Source: Gammaproteobacteria bacterium (lineage in GTDB: Bacteria > Pseudomonadota > Gammaproteobacteria > Steroidobacterales > Steroidobacteraceae). From it: a stretch of 38,481 bases of DNA. The DNA lies in assembly GCA_027306985.1 (NCBI GenBank), contig DAHUXV010000011.1, positions 1 to 38,481 on the forward strand. Direction: 5' to 3'. Positions 18,100 through 26,453 of this stretch are shown here, in pieces (positions within the stretch are counted from its first letter, which is position 1; the number at the start of each line of letters is the position of its first letter). Made by a program: the position numbers and the translations under genes. Under the pieces are notes generated by a model that had not been told where the DNA came from, searched no databases, and worked only from the letters and a program-made list of their open reading frames with translations.

Positions 18100-19509
18100 T
18101 CAAAGGGCTCTCGCATGATCCTCCAGTACCAGCGAGACGCAGGCGGTGAGCTTCTCCGCGTACTCGAGGTGGAGGAACTCGTTCGGCCCGTGCGCGTTGG
18201 AATGCGGGCCGAGGACGCCGGTGATGAAGAATTGCGTGCGCGGGAAGCGCTCGCCCAGCATGCCCATGAAGGGGATGCTGCCGCCGCAGCCCACGTGCAC
18301 GGCATCCCGGCCGTAGATCCGGCGCGAGGCGCGCGTGATCGACTCCTCGAGCCAGGGCGCGAAGGCGGGCGCGTTCCAGCCGGCCATGGCCGCTCCCGAC
18401 TCGAAGCGCACCTGGGCGCCGTACGGCGGATTGCGCTCCAACGCCTCTTTCACGGCGCGGGCGGCGCGTGCCGGCTCGCAGGTCGGCGGCAGGCGCAGCG
18501 ACAGCTTCAGGGTGATCGAGGGCAGCAGCACGTTGCCCGCCGACAGGGTCGGCGGCATGCCGTCGGCGCCGGTCACCGCCAACGTTCCTTTCCAGGTGCT
18601 GTTGACGAGAAGCTCCACGGGGTCGTTGGAGACGGGCTGCACGCCGGATGCCCAGGGGAGCTTGCCCGCCACGGACTCGCCGAGCACGCGCGCCGCGGCC
18701 TCGGCCTGCTGGCGCCGGTCCTTCGGGATGGCGACCGACAGCTCATCGAGCAGCAGCGCGCCGTCGAGCGGGCTCTCGAGCCGCGCGAGCAGCTGCTCGG
18801 CGATGCGAAACGGCGTCGGCGCGATGCCCGTGGCCATGCCCGAGTGCACACCCTCCTCGAGCACGCGCACGTGCAGCAGACCCACGAGGTTGCCCCGCAG
18901 CGAGGTGGTGCACCACACCTGCTCGTAGTTGCCGCACTCCGCGTCCAGGCAGATGACGAGCGAGGGATCGCCGATCGCATCTCCCAACGCCGCCAGATGC
19001 GCCGGAAGATCGATGCTGCCGCTTTCCTCCGAGGCTTCGATCAGCACGACACACCGGGGAAGCGCCACGCGCTGCGCTTTGAGCGCGGCGATGGCGGTGA
19101 GGGAGCTGAAGACGGCGTAGCCGTCATCCGCCGCACCACGCCCATAGAGCTTCCCGTCGCGCAGCACCGGCTCCCAGGGGCCGAGGCCGGCCATCCAGCC
19201 GGTGAACTCCGGCTGCTTGTCGAGATGGCCGTAGAGGAGGACCGAGCCGGGAAGCTCGCCCGGAACCTCGATCAGAAGCACCGGCGTGCGCCCGGGAAGC
19301 CTGCGGACCTCGACCCGCATCCCGGGTATCGGCTGCTCGCGGCACCAGCCGGCCATGAGCTCCACCGCGGCATCCATGTGCCCGTTGGCCTCCCACGCGG
19401 GATCGAACATCGGCGACCTGTTCGGTATGCGCACGTAGGCCGTGAGGCGCTCGACGATGGAGTTGCGCCAGGTGGCGGCGATCGCGGTACGCAGTTGCTC
19501 GAGGTCCAT
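18100..19509 (-). CDS. M20 family metallopeptidase (carboxypeptidase-like)
   Basis: A 469-residue di-zinc peptidase of the M20 family, probably hydrolysing dipeptides or N-acyl amino acids in the cytoplasm; substrate unknown. Metal ligands and catalytic residues are visible: His in LLYGHLDKQP, bridging Asp in GRGAADDGYA, Glu-Glu in IEASEESGS (general base and ligand), Asp in VICLDAECGNY, and the C-terminal His in GPNEFLHLE. The dimerisation domain lies between about 215 and 370. No signal peptide. The ATG at 19509 has AAAGGAG 8 bases before it. It follows tatD by 26 bases and may be cotranscribed with it. Confidence 0.92.
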   Translation of the reverse strand: MDLEQLRTAIAATWRNSIVERLTAYVRIPNRSPMFDPAWEANGHMDAAVELMAGWCREQPIPGMRVEVRRLPGRTPVLLIEVPGELPGSVLLYGHLDKQPEFTGWMAGLGPWEPVLRDGKLYGRGAADDGYAVFSSLTAIAALKAQRVALPRCVVLIEASEESGSIDLPAHLAALGDAIGDPSLVICLDAECGNYEQVWCTTSLRGNLVGLLHVRVLEEGVHSGMATGIAPTPFRIAEQLLARLESPLDGALLLDELSVAIPKDRRQQAEAAARVLGESVAGKLPWASGVQPVSNDPVELLVNSTWKGTLAVTGADGMPPTLSAGNVLLPSITLKLSLRLPPTCEPARAARAVKEALERNPPYGAQVRFESGAAMAGWNAPAFAPWLEESITRASRRIYGRDAVHVGCGGSIPFMGMLGERFPRTQFFITGVLGPHSNAHGPNEFLHLEYAEKLTACVSLVLEDHARAL

Positions 19510-19535
19510 GTGATGTCTCCTTTATTATTAACTAG

Positions 19536-20423
19536 TTACGTCTGTTTCCTGGAGTCGTTTCCAGGCAAGCGGAACAGCCGCCGCGCCGCTTCCGTGCTGG
19601 CCCGGGCCAGCGCCTCGAGCGGCTCGCCGCGCGCACGCGCGACGACGTCCGCGATGTGCGCAAGATACACCGGCTCGTTGCGGCGCGTGGCCGGCTTGGG
19701 GTGCAGGTCCCGCGGCAGCAGGTAGGGGCCGTCCGTCTCGAGGAGCAGCCGGTCGGCGGGAATGCGCCGCACCAGCTCGAGCAGGTGCCGGCCCCGGCGC
19801 TCGTCGCAGATCCACCCGGTGATGCCGATCGCCAGCCCGAGCTCCAGATAACAGTCGAGCTCCTCGGCGCCGCCGGTGAAGCAGTGGGCCACGCCGCCGG
19901 CGAGCGCCGGCCAGTGCTCGCGCAGGATGGCGATGAAGTCCCGGTGCGCATCGCGCTGGTGCAGGAACACGGGCTTGCCGCACCGGGCGGCGAGCTCGAG
20001 CTGGCGTTGAAATGCCTCCCGCTGGGCCTCGTGCGGGGAGTAGTTGCGGTAGTGGTCGAGGCCGCACTCGCCCACGGCCACGACCTGCGGCGCGCTCGTC
20101 AGCTCGCCGAGCCCGGCGAGCACCTCCGGGGTCAGGTCCGTGGCGTGATGCGGGTGCACGCCCGCGGTCGCGAAGAGCGCGCCGGGGTGTTGTCGGCAGA
20201 GCGAGACCGCGGCGCGGGAGCTCGCGGCGCTGGCGCCCGTCACGATCATCTGCACGACGCCCGCCGCGGCTGCGCGCGCGATCACCGCATCGCGATCGAT
20301 GTCGTAGCTGTCATGCGCCAGGTTGATGCCGATGTCGATGAGCGGCGCCGTGCGGCGCGGATCGGAAGGCGCCCGCCCGGGAAGGGCGGGCGGAGCCGTC
20401 CCTGTGATATCGTTCTCAGTCAT
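19536..20423 (-). CDS. tatD: TatD family metal-dependent hydrolase / DNase
   Basis: A 295-residue TIM-barrel metalloenzyme; TatD proteins are 3'-5' exonucleases acting on damaged DNA and possibly RNA. Signature segments: LIDIGINLAHDSYD, ATAGVHPHH, VAVGECGLDHYRNYSP, VFLHQRDAH, AHCFTGG, LLETDGPYLLPRDL, then KPATRRNEPVYLAHI, which closely follows E. coli TatD. An extra 28 or so residues precede the conserved start, rich in Pro and Ala. The ATG at 20423 is the only good start before the barrel. It shares bases with the start region of the divergent TPR gene (CATG). TAGAAT lies 11 bases upstream and no ribosome site is seen. Confidence 0.9.
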   Translation of the reverse strand: MTENDITGTAPPALPGRAPSDPRRTAPLIDIGINLAHDSYDIDRDAVIARAAAAGVVQMIVTGASAASSRAAVSLCRQHPGALFATAGVHPHHATDLTPEVLAGLGELTSAPQVVAVGECGLDHYRNYSPHEAQREAFQRQLELAARCGKPVFLHQRDAHRDFIAILREHWPALAGGVAHCFTGGAEELDCYLELGLAIGITGWICDERRGRHLLELVRRIPADRLLLETDGPYLLPRDLHPKPATRRNEPVYLAHIADVVARARGEPLEALARASTEAARRLFRLPGNDSRKQT

Positions 20424-21243
20424 GATGCGCGCGCATTCTACTGGAGGGCGCGGCTTGCGCCCGGCGGTGTGGGCCGGGAAGCTCCTGCTTCTCGCCTGGC
20501 TGGCGGCGATGCCCGTGCTGGCCGCTCCGGCGGGGGCAGCCTCATCGAGCGCGCATTGGATGCGGCTCGAGCGGCGCATCCAGCGCGCGTACTTCCAGCA
20601 GAACACGGCCGCCCTGCAGGCCTTGGCCGCCACCGTCTCGGGCGGCGGCGCCAATCCGGCCGGCGAGCGCGAGGGCGGGCAGTGGCGAAGTTATTACGCG
20701 GCGCTCATCGGGTATCGCCTGGCGCTCCTTGCGAGGAGCGATCCGGCGCGGGCCTCGCCCTTCGCGCAGCAGTGCGTCGAGCGGCTCGATCGCGCGCTGG
20801 CGATCGACGACGGCTCCGCCGAGGCGCTGGCGCTGCAATCGGCCTGCCTCGCCCTGCAAAGCCGTCTCGAGCCCTGGCGCTCGCCGTTCGCGGCGCCGCT
20901 CAGCCTGATTCGCATCGACAAGGCCCTGCGGCTCGCTCCGGACAACCCGCGCGTGCTGCTCCTCGCCGCCCTGGCCGCGCGCGACCGCCCGCGGCTCTTC
21001 GTCGGTGACGGGCCCCAGTCGCTCGCGCTGCTCAAGCGGGCGGTGTCGGCATTCGAGCGGCAACGCGGCCGCCCCCGGGGGCTGCCGGGGTGGGGCGCGG
21101 CGGATGCCTTCATGGATCTGGCGCGAGAGGATCTGACGCTCGGGCAGACCGTGGCGGCCCGCAACGTGCTCGAGCGGGCGCTGCTCGTCGCGCCCGACTT
21201 CGCGCGGGCGCGGCGGCTCATGGCGCAGATCGTCTCCGGATAA
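20422..21243 (+). CDS. Exported TPR-like protein
   Basis: About 273 residues. An N-terminal signal peptide (basic n-region, AGKLLLLAWLAAMPVLA core, AAPAGAA cleavage region) is followed by helical repeats with tetratricopeptide character (CVERLDRALAIDDGSAEALAL; IDKALRLAPDNPRVLLLAAL; ARNVLERALLVAPDFARARRLMAQI). It probably acts as a periplasmic scaffold; the function is unknown. Two starts are plausible: ATG at 20422, overlapping the tatD start codon on the other strand, or TTG at 20455, which has GGAGGG 6 bases upstream and still leaves a complete signal peptide. The gene leads a rightward group with a DUF4389 protein and an ABC exporter. Confidence 0.75.
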   Translation: MMRAHSTGGRGLRPAVWAGKLLLLAWLAAMPVLAAPAGAASSSAHWMRLERRIQRAYFQQNTAALQALAATVSGGGANPAGEREGGQWRSYYAALIGYRLALLARSDPARASPFAQQCVERLDRALAIDDGSAEALALQSACLALQSRLEPWRSPFAAPLSLIRIDKALRLAPDNPRVLLLAALAARDRPRLFVGDGPQSLALLKRAVSAFERQRGRPRGLPGWGAADAFMDLAREDLTLGQTVAARNVLERALLVAPDFARARRLMAQIVSG

Positions 21244-21275
21244 CCAAAGGTCGGTCGAGGGCGGAGGAGGGGATC

Positions 21276-21554
21276 ATGAGTGGTGTTCCTCAGCGGACCG
21301 AGCCGCAACCCGGCGAGCTCGGCGTGCGCGTTCTTTACATGTTGCTGTTCGCGATCGTCTTCTGGGTCGTCAGTTGGGTGCTCGTGGTCACCGCGCTCGC
21401 GCAATTGCTGGTGCGGATCCTCTCCGGGCGCCCCAGCCCCGAGCTGGCGCGCTTCGGCGGCGCTCTCGCGCGCTATACTGCGCAGATCGTCGAGTACCTG
21501 ACGTTCGTCACCGATCGGGTGCCCTATCCGGCGGGGGAGTTTCCGGCTCAATGA
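21276..21554 (+). CDS. DUF4389 membrane protein
   Basis: A 92-residue inner-membrane protein of the DUF4389 family, function unknown. After a short hydrophilic head, VRVLYMLLFAIVFWVVSWVLVVTALAQLLVRILSG forms one long or two short membrane segments (about 18-50). The conserved tail RFGGALARYTAQIVEYLTFVTDRVPYP matches the family's xLARYxxQIxxFLTFxTDxxP pattern. GGAGGAGG lies 5 bases before the ATG. It is 32 bases after the TPR gene and 93 bases before the adaptor gene. Confidence 0.85.
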   Translation: MSGVPQRTEPQPGELGVRVLYMLLFAIVFWVVSWVLVVTALAQLLVRILSGRPSPELARFGGALARYTAQIVEYLTFVTDRVPYPAGEFPAQ

Positions 21555-21574
21555 GCCGGGTTGGCGCATGGAGA

Positions 21575-21586
21575 TGACAACTGTCA
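21575..21586. promoter_or_regulatory. Palindrome TGACA-AC-TGTCA before the adaptor gene
   Basis: A perfect 5-base inverted repeat with a 2-base centre lies in the 93-base gap upstream of the membrane-fusion gene, 61 bases before its ATG. It is a candidate operator; no matching -35/-10 pair was found beside it. Confidence 0.25.
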
Positions 21587-21647
21587 CATCAGCCGGTGAC
21601 GAACCGCACTTCAGCGCGCGGCGGCCGATGCCCGAGGCTATCGCCGC

Positions 21648-22904
21648 ATGACGCCCGATTCGGACAAGCGTCAGCTGCTGCAGCAGCTGCGGATCGACCG
21701 CTCGCAGCGCGAGGAGACGAGCGGCGGACACCGTAAAGGGTGGCTGGCCGCCGGCATCGCGGCGGCCGTCATCGCCGGCGCGGCGGCGCTCCTGCTCGTG
21801 CGCAACAGCGCGATCGAGGTGAGCGAAGCGACGGCCGTGGCCGCATCGGCGGCCTCCGCGCCGGCGGCGATCCTGCAAGCGACGGGCTACGTCACCGCGG
21901 AGCGCGAGGCGACGGTCTCCTCGGAGATCCCCGGGGAGTTGTCCCGCGTGTCGGTGCAGGAAGGCGAGTACGTGCGCCGCGGGCAGGTGCTGGCGCAACT
22001 CGAGGACGCCACCCAGCGGGCCGCTCTGGAGCAGGCCGATGCGCAGCTCGCCGCCGCCCGGGCGCAGCTGCGCCAGTATCAGGTGCAGCTCGCCCAGGCC
22101 GAGCGCAATTTCGGCCGCGATCAGGCGCTCATCGGCCAGCATCTGGTGTCGGAGCAGGACTTCGAGACCGCCCGCACGCAGGCCGCCACGCTCGCCGCGC
22201 AAGTGAAGACGCAGCGGCGGCAGGTGCAGCTCGCGCAGGCCGGCGTGCAGGCGGCGCAGGTGCAGGAGGACTACACCATCGTGCGGGCACCGTTCTCCGG
22301 CGTGGTGGTCGACAAGGCGGCGCAGTTGGGCGAGATGATCTCGCCCATCTTCGGCGGCGGCGGCTTCGATGCGGCCGGGATCGCGACCATCGTCGACATG
22401 CGCTCGCTCGAGGTCGACGTCGACGTGAACGAGGCCTACATCCACCGCGTGCGCGCGGGGCAGCAGGCCGTCGCGGTGCTCGACGCGTATCCCGACTGGA
22501 AGATTCCCGGGCACGTGATCGCCATCGTGCCGACCGCCAACAAGAGCAAGGCCACCGTGAAGGTGCGAGTTGCCTTCGACCGGCTCGATCCGCGCATCCT
22601 GCCGGACATGGGCGTGCGGGTGTCGTTTCTGCGGGGCGCCGCGAAACAGGCGGCCGCTGCGGCCCGCCCGCTCCCCGCCGGCACGGTGTGGGTGCCGGCC
22701 TCGGCCGTCGTGCAGCGGGGCGGCCGGGCGGTGGTATTCGTGGTCCACGGGGACATCGCGCGCGAGCAATCGGTGACGCCCGGCGCGAGCGCGGGGGGGC
22801 TGCGGGCGGTGCAGGGCATCGCCGGCGGGACGGCGGTGGTGCAATCGCCTCCCGGGCGCCTCGGCGACGGCGGCCGCATCGTCGTGAAGTCGGATCAAGG
22901 GTGA
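21648..22904 (+). CDS. Membrane-fusion (periplasmic adaptor) subunit of ABC efflux system
   Basis: A 418-residue MacA/HlyD-like adaptor linking an inner-membrane ABC transporter to the periplasm or outer membrane. One N-terminal membrane anchor (about 31-50, WLAAGIAAAVIAGAAALLLV). A lipoyl/barrel-sandwich half follows (ASDG-type GYVTAEREATVSSEIPGELSRVSVQEGEYVRRGQVLAQLED), then an alpha-helical hairpin rich in Gln/Ala (about 122-205), the second lipoyl half (YTIVRAPFSGVVVDKAAQLGEMI) and beta-barrel domains. ATG at 21648 with no strong ribosome site. The ATPase and two permeases follow closely. Confidence 0.9.
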   Translation: MTPDSDKRQLLQQLRIDRSQREETSGGHRKGWLAAGIAAAVIAGAAALLLVRNSAIEVSEATAVAASAASAPAAILQATGYVTAEREATVSSEIPGELSRVSVQEGEYVRRGQVLAQLEDATQRAALEQADAQLAAARAQLRQYQVQLAQAERNFGRDQALIGQHLVSEQDFETARTQAATLAAQVKTQRRQVQLAQAGVQAAQVQEDYTIVRAPFSGVVVDKAAQLGEMISPIFGGGGFDAAGIATIVDMRSLEVDVDVNEAYIHRVRAGQQAVAVLDAYPDWKIPGHVIAIVPTANKSKATVKVRVAFDRLDPRILPDMGVRVSFLRGAAKQAAAAARPLPAGTVWVPASAVVQRGGRAVVFVVHGDIAREQSVTPGASAGGLRAVQGIAGGTAVVQSPPGRLGDGGRIVVKSDQG

Positions 22905-22926
22905 CAACCGTCAGGGGAGCGATCGC

Positions 22927-23619
22927 ATGGGCGCACTGGTCGAGATCCGAAATCTGAGCAAGGTCTATACGCGCGGCCGGCAGAAGGTGGAGGTGCTGCA
23001 CCATGTCGACCTCGACATCGCCGCGGGGGATTTCCTGGCGCTCATGGGCCCGTCGGGCTCTGGCAAGACGACGCTCCTCAACCTGATCGGCGGGCTCGAC
23101 TCGCCCACCGAGGGCACCATCACGGTGGGCGGGGAGCGGATCGACAGGCTCGGGCAGAGCCAGCTCGCGCGCTGGCGGGCCGGGCACGTGGGCTTCGTGT
23201 TCCAGTTCTACAACCTGCTGCCGATGCTCTCGGCCGCGAGGAACGTCGAGCTGCCGCTGCTGCTCACGAAGCTCCCGGCCGCGAAGCGCAGGAGCCACGC
23301 GGCCATCGCCCTCGAGCTGGTCGGACTGGCGGACCGCGCCGCGCACAAGCCCGGGGAGCTCTCGGGCGGACAGCAGCAGCGGGTCGCGATCGCGCGCGCC
23401 ATCGTCTCGGACCCGACACTGCTCGTGTGCGATGAGCCCACGGGCGATCTCGACCGGCAGTCGGCGGCGGAGGTGCTGACGCTCCTGCAGCAGCTCAACC
23501 GCGATCACGGCAAGACCATCGTCATGGTGACCCACGACCCGAAGGCGGCCGAGTACGCGACCCACACGCTGCAGCTCGACAAGGGCACGCTGGTCGAGGT
23601 CGCCGAGTCCGCCGCATGA
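22927..23619 (+). CDS. ABC transporter ATP-binding protein (LolD/MacB-like)
   Basis: A 230-residue nucleotide-binding subunit of the MacB/LolD/FtsE class (type VII ABC systems). Walker [10 protein letters not shown] (41-49), Q-loop in [13 protein letters not shown], signature [14 protein letters not shown], Walker [13 protein letters not shown] and H-loop VTHD are all intact. These transporters usually move substrates out of the outer leaflet or drive periplasmic mechanics rather than importing. GGGGAG lies 8 bases before the ATG. Its stop overlaps the next permease start as ATGA. Confidence 0.94.
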   Translation: MGALVEIRNLSKVYTRGRQKVEVLHHVDLDIAAGDFLALMGPSGSGKTTLLNLIGGLDSPTEGTITVGGERIDRLGQSQLARWRAGHVGFVFQFYNLLPMLSAARNVELPLLLTKLPAAKRRSHAAIALELVGLADRAAHKPGELSGGQQQRVAIARAIVSDPTLLVCDEPTGDLDRQSAAEVLTLLQQLNRDHGKTIVMVTHDPKAAEYATHTLQLDKGTLVEVAESAA

Positions 23620-24770
23620 AATACCTGCCCCTGATCTGGGCGGCGCTCACGCGGCGCAAGCTGCGGACGTTCTTCACCCTGCTCTCGGTGCTCGCGGCCT
23701 TTCTCCTCTTCGGCCTGCTCGAGTCGGTGAACAGCGTCTTCAGCGAGGTCGGCCACACCATCGGAGCGGCCCACCGGCTCATCACGGAGTCGAAGGTCGG
23801 CTTCATGTCGCCGCTGCCGTTGAGCCTGAAGTCCCAGCTCGTCACCGTGCCCGGGGTGGAGGAGCTGGCCTACGACACCTACTTCGGCGGCACGTATCAG
23901 CAACCGAAGAACGTGCTGGCGGCGATCGCGGTGTCGCGCAACTTCTTCGACCTGTACCCGGAGATGAAGCTGTCGCCGGCGGCGCGCCGCCGCTTCGACG
24001 ACACCCGGACGGCGGTGATCGTGGGCGCGACCCTCGCGCGGCGATACCACTGGAAGGTCGGCGACCAGATCCCGATCAAGGCCCTGATCTACCCCCGCAA
24101 GAACGGCTCTTACGCGTGGACCTTCGATCTGGTGGGGATCTACCACGCGCACTCGGCGATCGAGGAGCAGGATTTCCTCTTCCGCTGGCGCTACTTCGAC
24201 GAGGCGGCCGCCTTCGGCAACAACATGGTGGGCTGGTACGTCGAGAAGATCGCCCAGCCCCGGCAGGCCGGCGGCATCGCCGGCCGGATCGATGCGCTCT
24301 CGGCCAACTCCGATCACGAGACCAAGACCCAGACCGACAGCGCATTCGCGGCGAACCTCATCAGCCAGTACGTGAACCTCGGCCTGATCGTGCACGCGAT
24401 CATGGGTGCGGTGTTCTTCACGCTCATCCTGCTCACGGGCAACACCATGGCGCAGGCCGTGCGCGAGCGCATCCCGGAGCTGGGAATCCTGAAGACCCTG
24501 GGCTTCTCCAACCGCGGCGTGCTCGGACTGGTGCTGACCGAATCCGTGCTGCTGGTGGTGATCGGGGGGGCGGTCGGATTGCTGCTCGCCGGGGGCGTGG
24601 TGCATGTCCTTCAAGGGCAGATGGGCTCGCAACTGCCGATGGAGCCGGTGGGCGGATCGATCTGGCTGCTCGGCGTCGCGGCCATGGTGCTCATCGGGCT
24701 CGTGGTCGGCGCGTTGCCGGCGCAGCGCGGCATGCGGCTTCGCATCGTAGATGCGCTGGCGGGGCGATAG
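23616..24770 (+). CDS. FtsX/MacB-like ABC permease, first copy
   Basis: A 384-residue permease with the four-helix type VII layout: TM1 near residues 16-36 (FFTLLSVLAAFLLFGLLESV), a large periplasmic domain (about 45-255), and three C-terminal helices (about 258-282, 305-335, 345-368). The cytoplasmic loop VRERIPELGILKTLGFSNRGVLGLVLTE is the FtsX coupling motif that contacts the ATPase. Translation is coupled to the ATPase gene (ATGA). The second, non-identical permease gene follows, so the transporter is likely a heterodimer. Confidence 0.92.
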   Translation: MKYLPLIWAALTRRKLRTFFTLLSVLAAFLLFGLLESVNSVFSEVGHTIGAAHRLITESKVGFMSPLPLSLKSQLVTVPGVEELAYDTYFGGTYQQPKNVLAAIAVSRNFFDLYPEMKLSPAARRRFDDTRTAVIVGATLARRYHWKVGDQIPIKALIYPRKNGSYAWTFDLVGIYHAHSAIEEQDFLFRWRYFDEAAAFGNNMVGWYVEKIAQPRQAGGIAGRIDALSANSDHETKTQTDSAFAANLISQYVNLGLIVHAIMGAVFFTLILLTGNTMAQAVRERIPELGILKTLGFSNRGVLGLVLTESVLLVVIGGAVGLLLAGGVVHVLQGQMGSQLPMEPVGGSIWLLGVAAMVLIGLVVGALPAQRGMRLRIVDALAGR

Positions 24771-24774
24771 GGTC

Positions 24775-26088
24775 ATGCTCAGGAAAACACTGCTCCTGCT
24801 CGCGATGGGCGCCGCGGCGGTTCTCGGCGTCGCCGCGGTGGTCGCTTTGCCCTGGATCGGGATCGCCGCCGTGGCGGTGTTGCTCGCCGCCTGGCTGGCG
24901 GCGACCCGCTCCGGCCGGCGGGTCATCTCGATCACCGCCAGCGGGATGGCGACTCTGCCGCAACGCCTGGGCGGCGCCTCGGTCGTGGTGGTCGGCATCG
25001 CGGGCGTGGTGGGCGTACTGGTGTCGCTGCTCGCCATGGGGCAGGGCTACGAGTCGAACTTCCGCGCCACCGGGAGCGATGACCGGGCCATCGTGCTGCG
25101 CTCCGGGGCGCTCTCCGAGAGCACCTCGAACCTGGATCAGCAGAGCGTCATGCTGATCGGCGAGAAGCCGCAGGTGGCGCGCAGCCCGCACGGCCGGGCG
25201 CTCGTATCGCCGGAAGTGGTGGTCGCGGCCTCGCTGCCCAAGAAGGGGACCGGCGCGGACACGAATGTCATGATCCGGGGCGTGGGACCGGAGGTCTGGG
25301 GGGTGCGGCCCCGCGTGAGGATCATCGCCGGGCGGCGCTTCCACAGCGGCTTGCAGGAGCTCATCGTGGGCAAGGACGCGGCGCGCGAGTTCGCCCACAC
25401 CGCCATCGGCTCGAAGCTCGACTTCAACGGCCATTCATGGAGGGTGGTCGGGGAGTTCGATTCGGGGAATGCGCACGACTCGGAGCTGTGGGGAGATGTC
25501 AACGTGGTCGGCGCCGCGTTCCATCGCGGCAGCAGCGTCAGCTCCATGACGGTGCGGCTGACCGGCCCGAAGGCGTTCAGCGCGTTCAAGGCGGCGCTGG
25601 CGGGCGATCCGCAGCTGAAGGTGCAGGCGCATACGACACGCGAGTACTACGCCAGCCAGTCGAAGGGCATCACGCACTTCATCCGGATTCTGGGCATGGT
25701 GGTCGCCGGCATCATGGCCATCGGCGCGGTGGCCGGAGCGCTCAACAGCATGTACGCGGCCGTCTCGGCGCGCACGCGCGAGATCGCCACCCTGCGGGCG
25801 ATCGGCTTCCGGGGCGGCCCCGTGGTGGTCTCGGTCATGATCGAGACCATGCTGCTCGCCCTCGCCGGCGGGATCGTCGGGGCGCTCATCGCGTGGCTCC
25901 TCTTCCGGCACTTCACGGCCTCGACCCTGGGGCCGAGCTTCAGCGCGGTGGTGTTTCAGTTCCGCATCACGCCGCGGCTGATGGGCGAAGGACTGAAGTG
26001 GGCACTCGCGATCGGCTTCCTGGGCGGGCTCTTCCCCGCGCTGCGCGCCGCGCGCATGCCGGTGACGGAGGGGCTGCGGGAGTTGTAG
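24775..26088 (+). CDS. FtsX/MacB-like ABC permease, second copy
   Basis: A 437-residue permease paralogous in layout to its neighbour. Two hydrophobic stretches at the N-terminus (about 5-40, LLLAMGAAAVLGVAAVVALPWIGIAAVAVLLAAWL) precede a further helix near 60-85, a periplasmic domain (about 90-290), and three C-terminal helices. SARTREIATLRAIGFRGGPVVVSVMIETMLL is the coupling loop. The two additional N-terminal helices are unlike standard MacB permeases. The ATG at 24775 starts 4 bases after the previous stop; the frame is open slightly upstream. It ends the exporter group. Confidence 0.9.
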   Translation: MLRKTLLLLAMGAAAVLGVAAVVALPWIGIAAVAVLLAAWLAATRSGRRVISITASGMATLPQRLGGASVVVVGIAGVVGVLVSLLAMGQGYESNFRATGSDDRAIVLRSGALSESTSNLDQQSVMLIGEKPQVARSPHGRALVSPEVVVAASLPKKGTGADTNVMIRGVGPEVWGVRPRVRIIAGRRFHSGLQELIVGKDAAREFAHTAIGSKLDFNGHSWRVVGEFDSGNAHDSELWGDVNVVGAAFHRGSSVSSMTVRLTGPKAFSAFKAALAGDPQLKVQAHTTREYYASQSKGITHFIRILGMVVAGIMAIGAVAGALNSMYAAVSARTREIATLRAIGFRGGPVVVSVMIETMLLALAGGIVGALIAWLLFRHFTASTLGPSFSAVVFQFRITPRLMGEGLKWALAIGFLGGLFPALRAARMPVTEGLREL

Positions 26089-26117
26089 GGCTCGAGCCCC
26101 AGGTCCCCGCGGCGCCG

Positions 26118-26149
26118 AGTCAAGGATAAATCCTTGACTTAATCCTTGA
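26118..26149. promoter_or_regulatory. Triple-repeat operator of the AbrB/PIN toxin-antitoxin pair
   Basis: Arms AGTCAAGGAT (26118-26127) and ATCCTTGACT (26130-26139) form a perfect 10-base inverted repeat with a 2-base centre. A third half-site ATCCTTGA follows at 26142-26149, 12 bases after the second in the same orientation. The block is markedly AT-rich and lies 20 bases before the antitoxin ATG. This is where an autorepressing antitoxin dimer or toxin-antitoxin complex would bind. Confidence 0.6.
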
Positions 26150-26168
26150 TTTGGAGCAGCATGCCGCC

Positions 26169-26453
26169 ATGACTCGCGTGACCGGCAAGTTTCAGATCAC
26201 CCTGCCCAAGCGGCTCGTGGAGGCCTACGGCATCCGGGTGGGTGATGAGGTCGACATCGTAGCGGCCGGGGAGAGCATTGCGATCCGGCCCGCTGGGGCG
26301 GGCGCGACGGCGCTCTCGCCAGGGGAGCGGCTGCGACACTTCGACGAAGCGACGCGACGCCAGGAGTCACGTCAGCGCGACGCGCGGCATGACGCCGCGA
26401 AAGACAGAGGCTGGACGCGCGAGGAGCTCTACACGCGTGGCCGGCCTCGTTGA
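26169..26453 (+). CDS. AbrB/MazE-fold antitoxin (VapB-like)
   Basis: A 94-residue protein. Residues 1-42 form the swapped-hairpin AbrB DNA-binding domain (VTGKFQITLPKRLVEAYGIRVGDEVDIVAAGESIAIRP). The Arg/Glu-rich tail (RLRHFDEATRRQESRQRDARHDAAKDRGWTREELY) is the expected toxin-neutralising segment. ATG at 26169; GGAG is 13 bases away, a long spacing. The toxin GTG lies inside its last codons (17-base overlap). A palindromic operator precedes it, consistent with autoregulation. Confidence 0.88.
   Translation: MTRVTGKFQITLPKRLVEAYGIRVGDEVDIVAAGESIAIRPAGAGATALSPGERLRHFDEATRRQESRQRDARHDAAKDRGWTREELYTRGRPR

Noticed and set aside
21543-21559. Stem CCGGCTC/GAGCCGG over the DUF4389 stop codon
   Set aside because: The loop is 3 bases and no T-run follows, so it does not qualify as an intrinsic terminator; possibly an attenuating pause but unsupported.
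26088-26099. GGGCTCGAGCCC palindrome after the second permease
   Set aside because: No loop and no T-run; short self-complementary GC sequence expected by chance.
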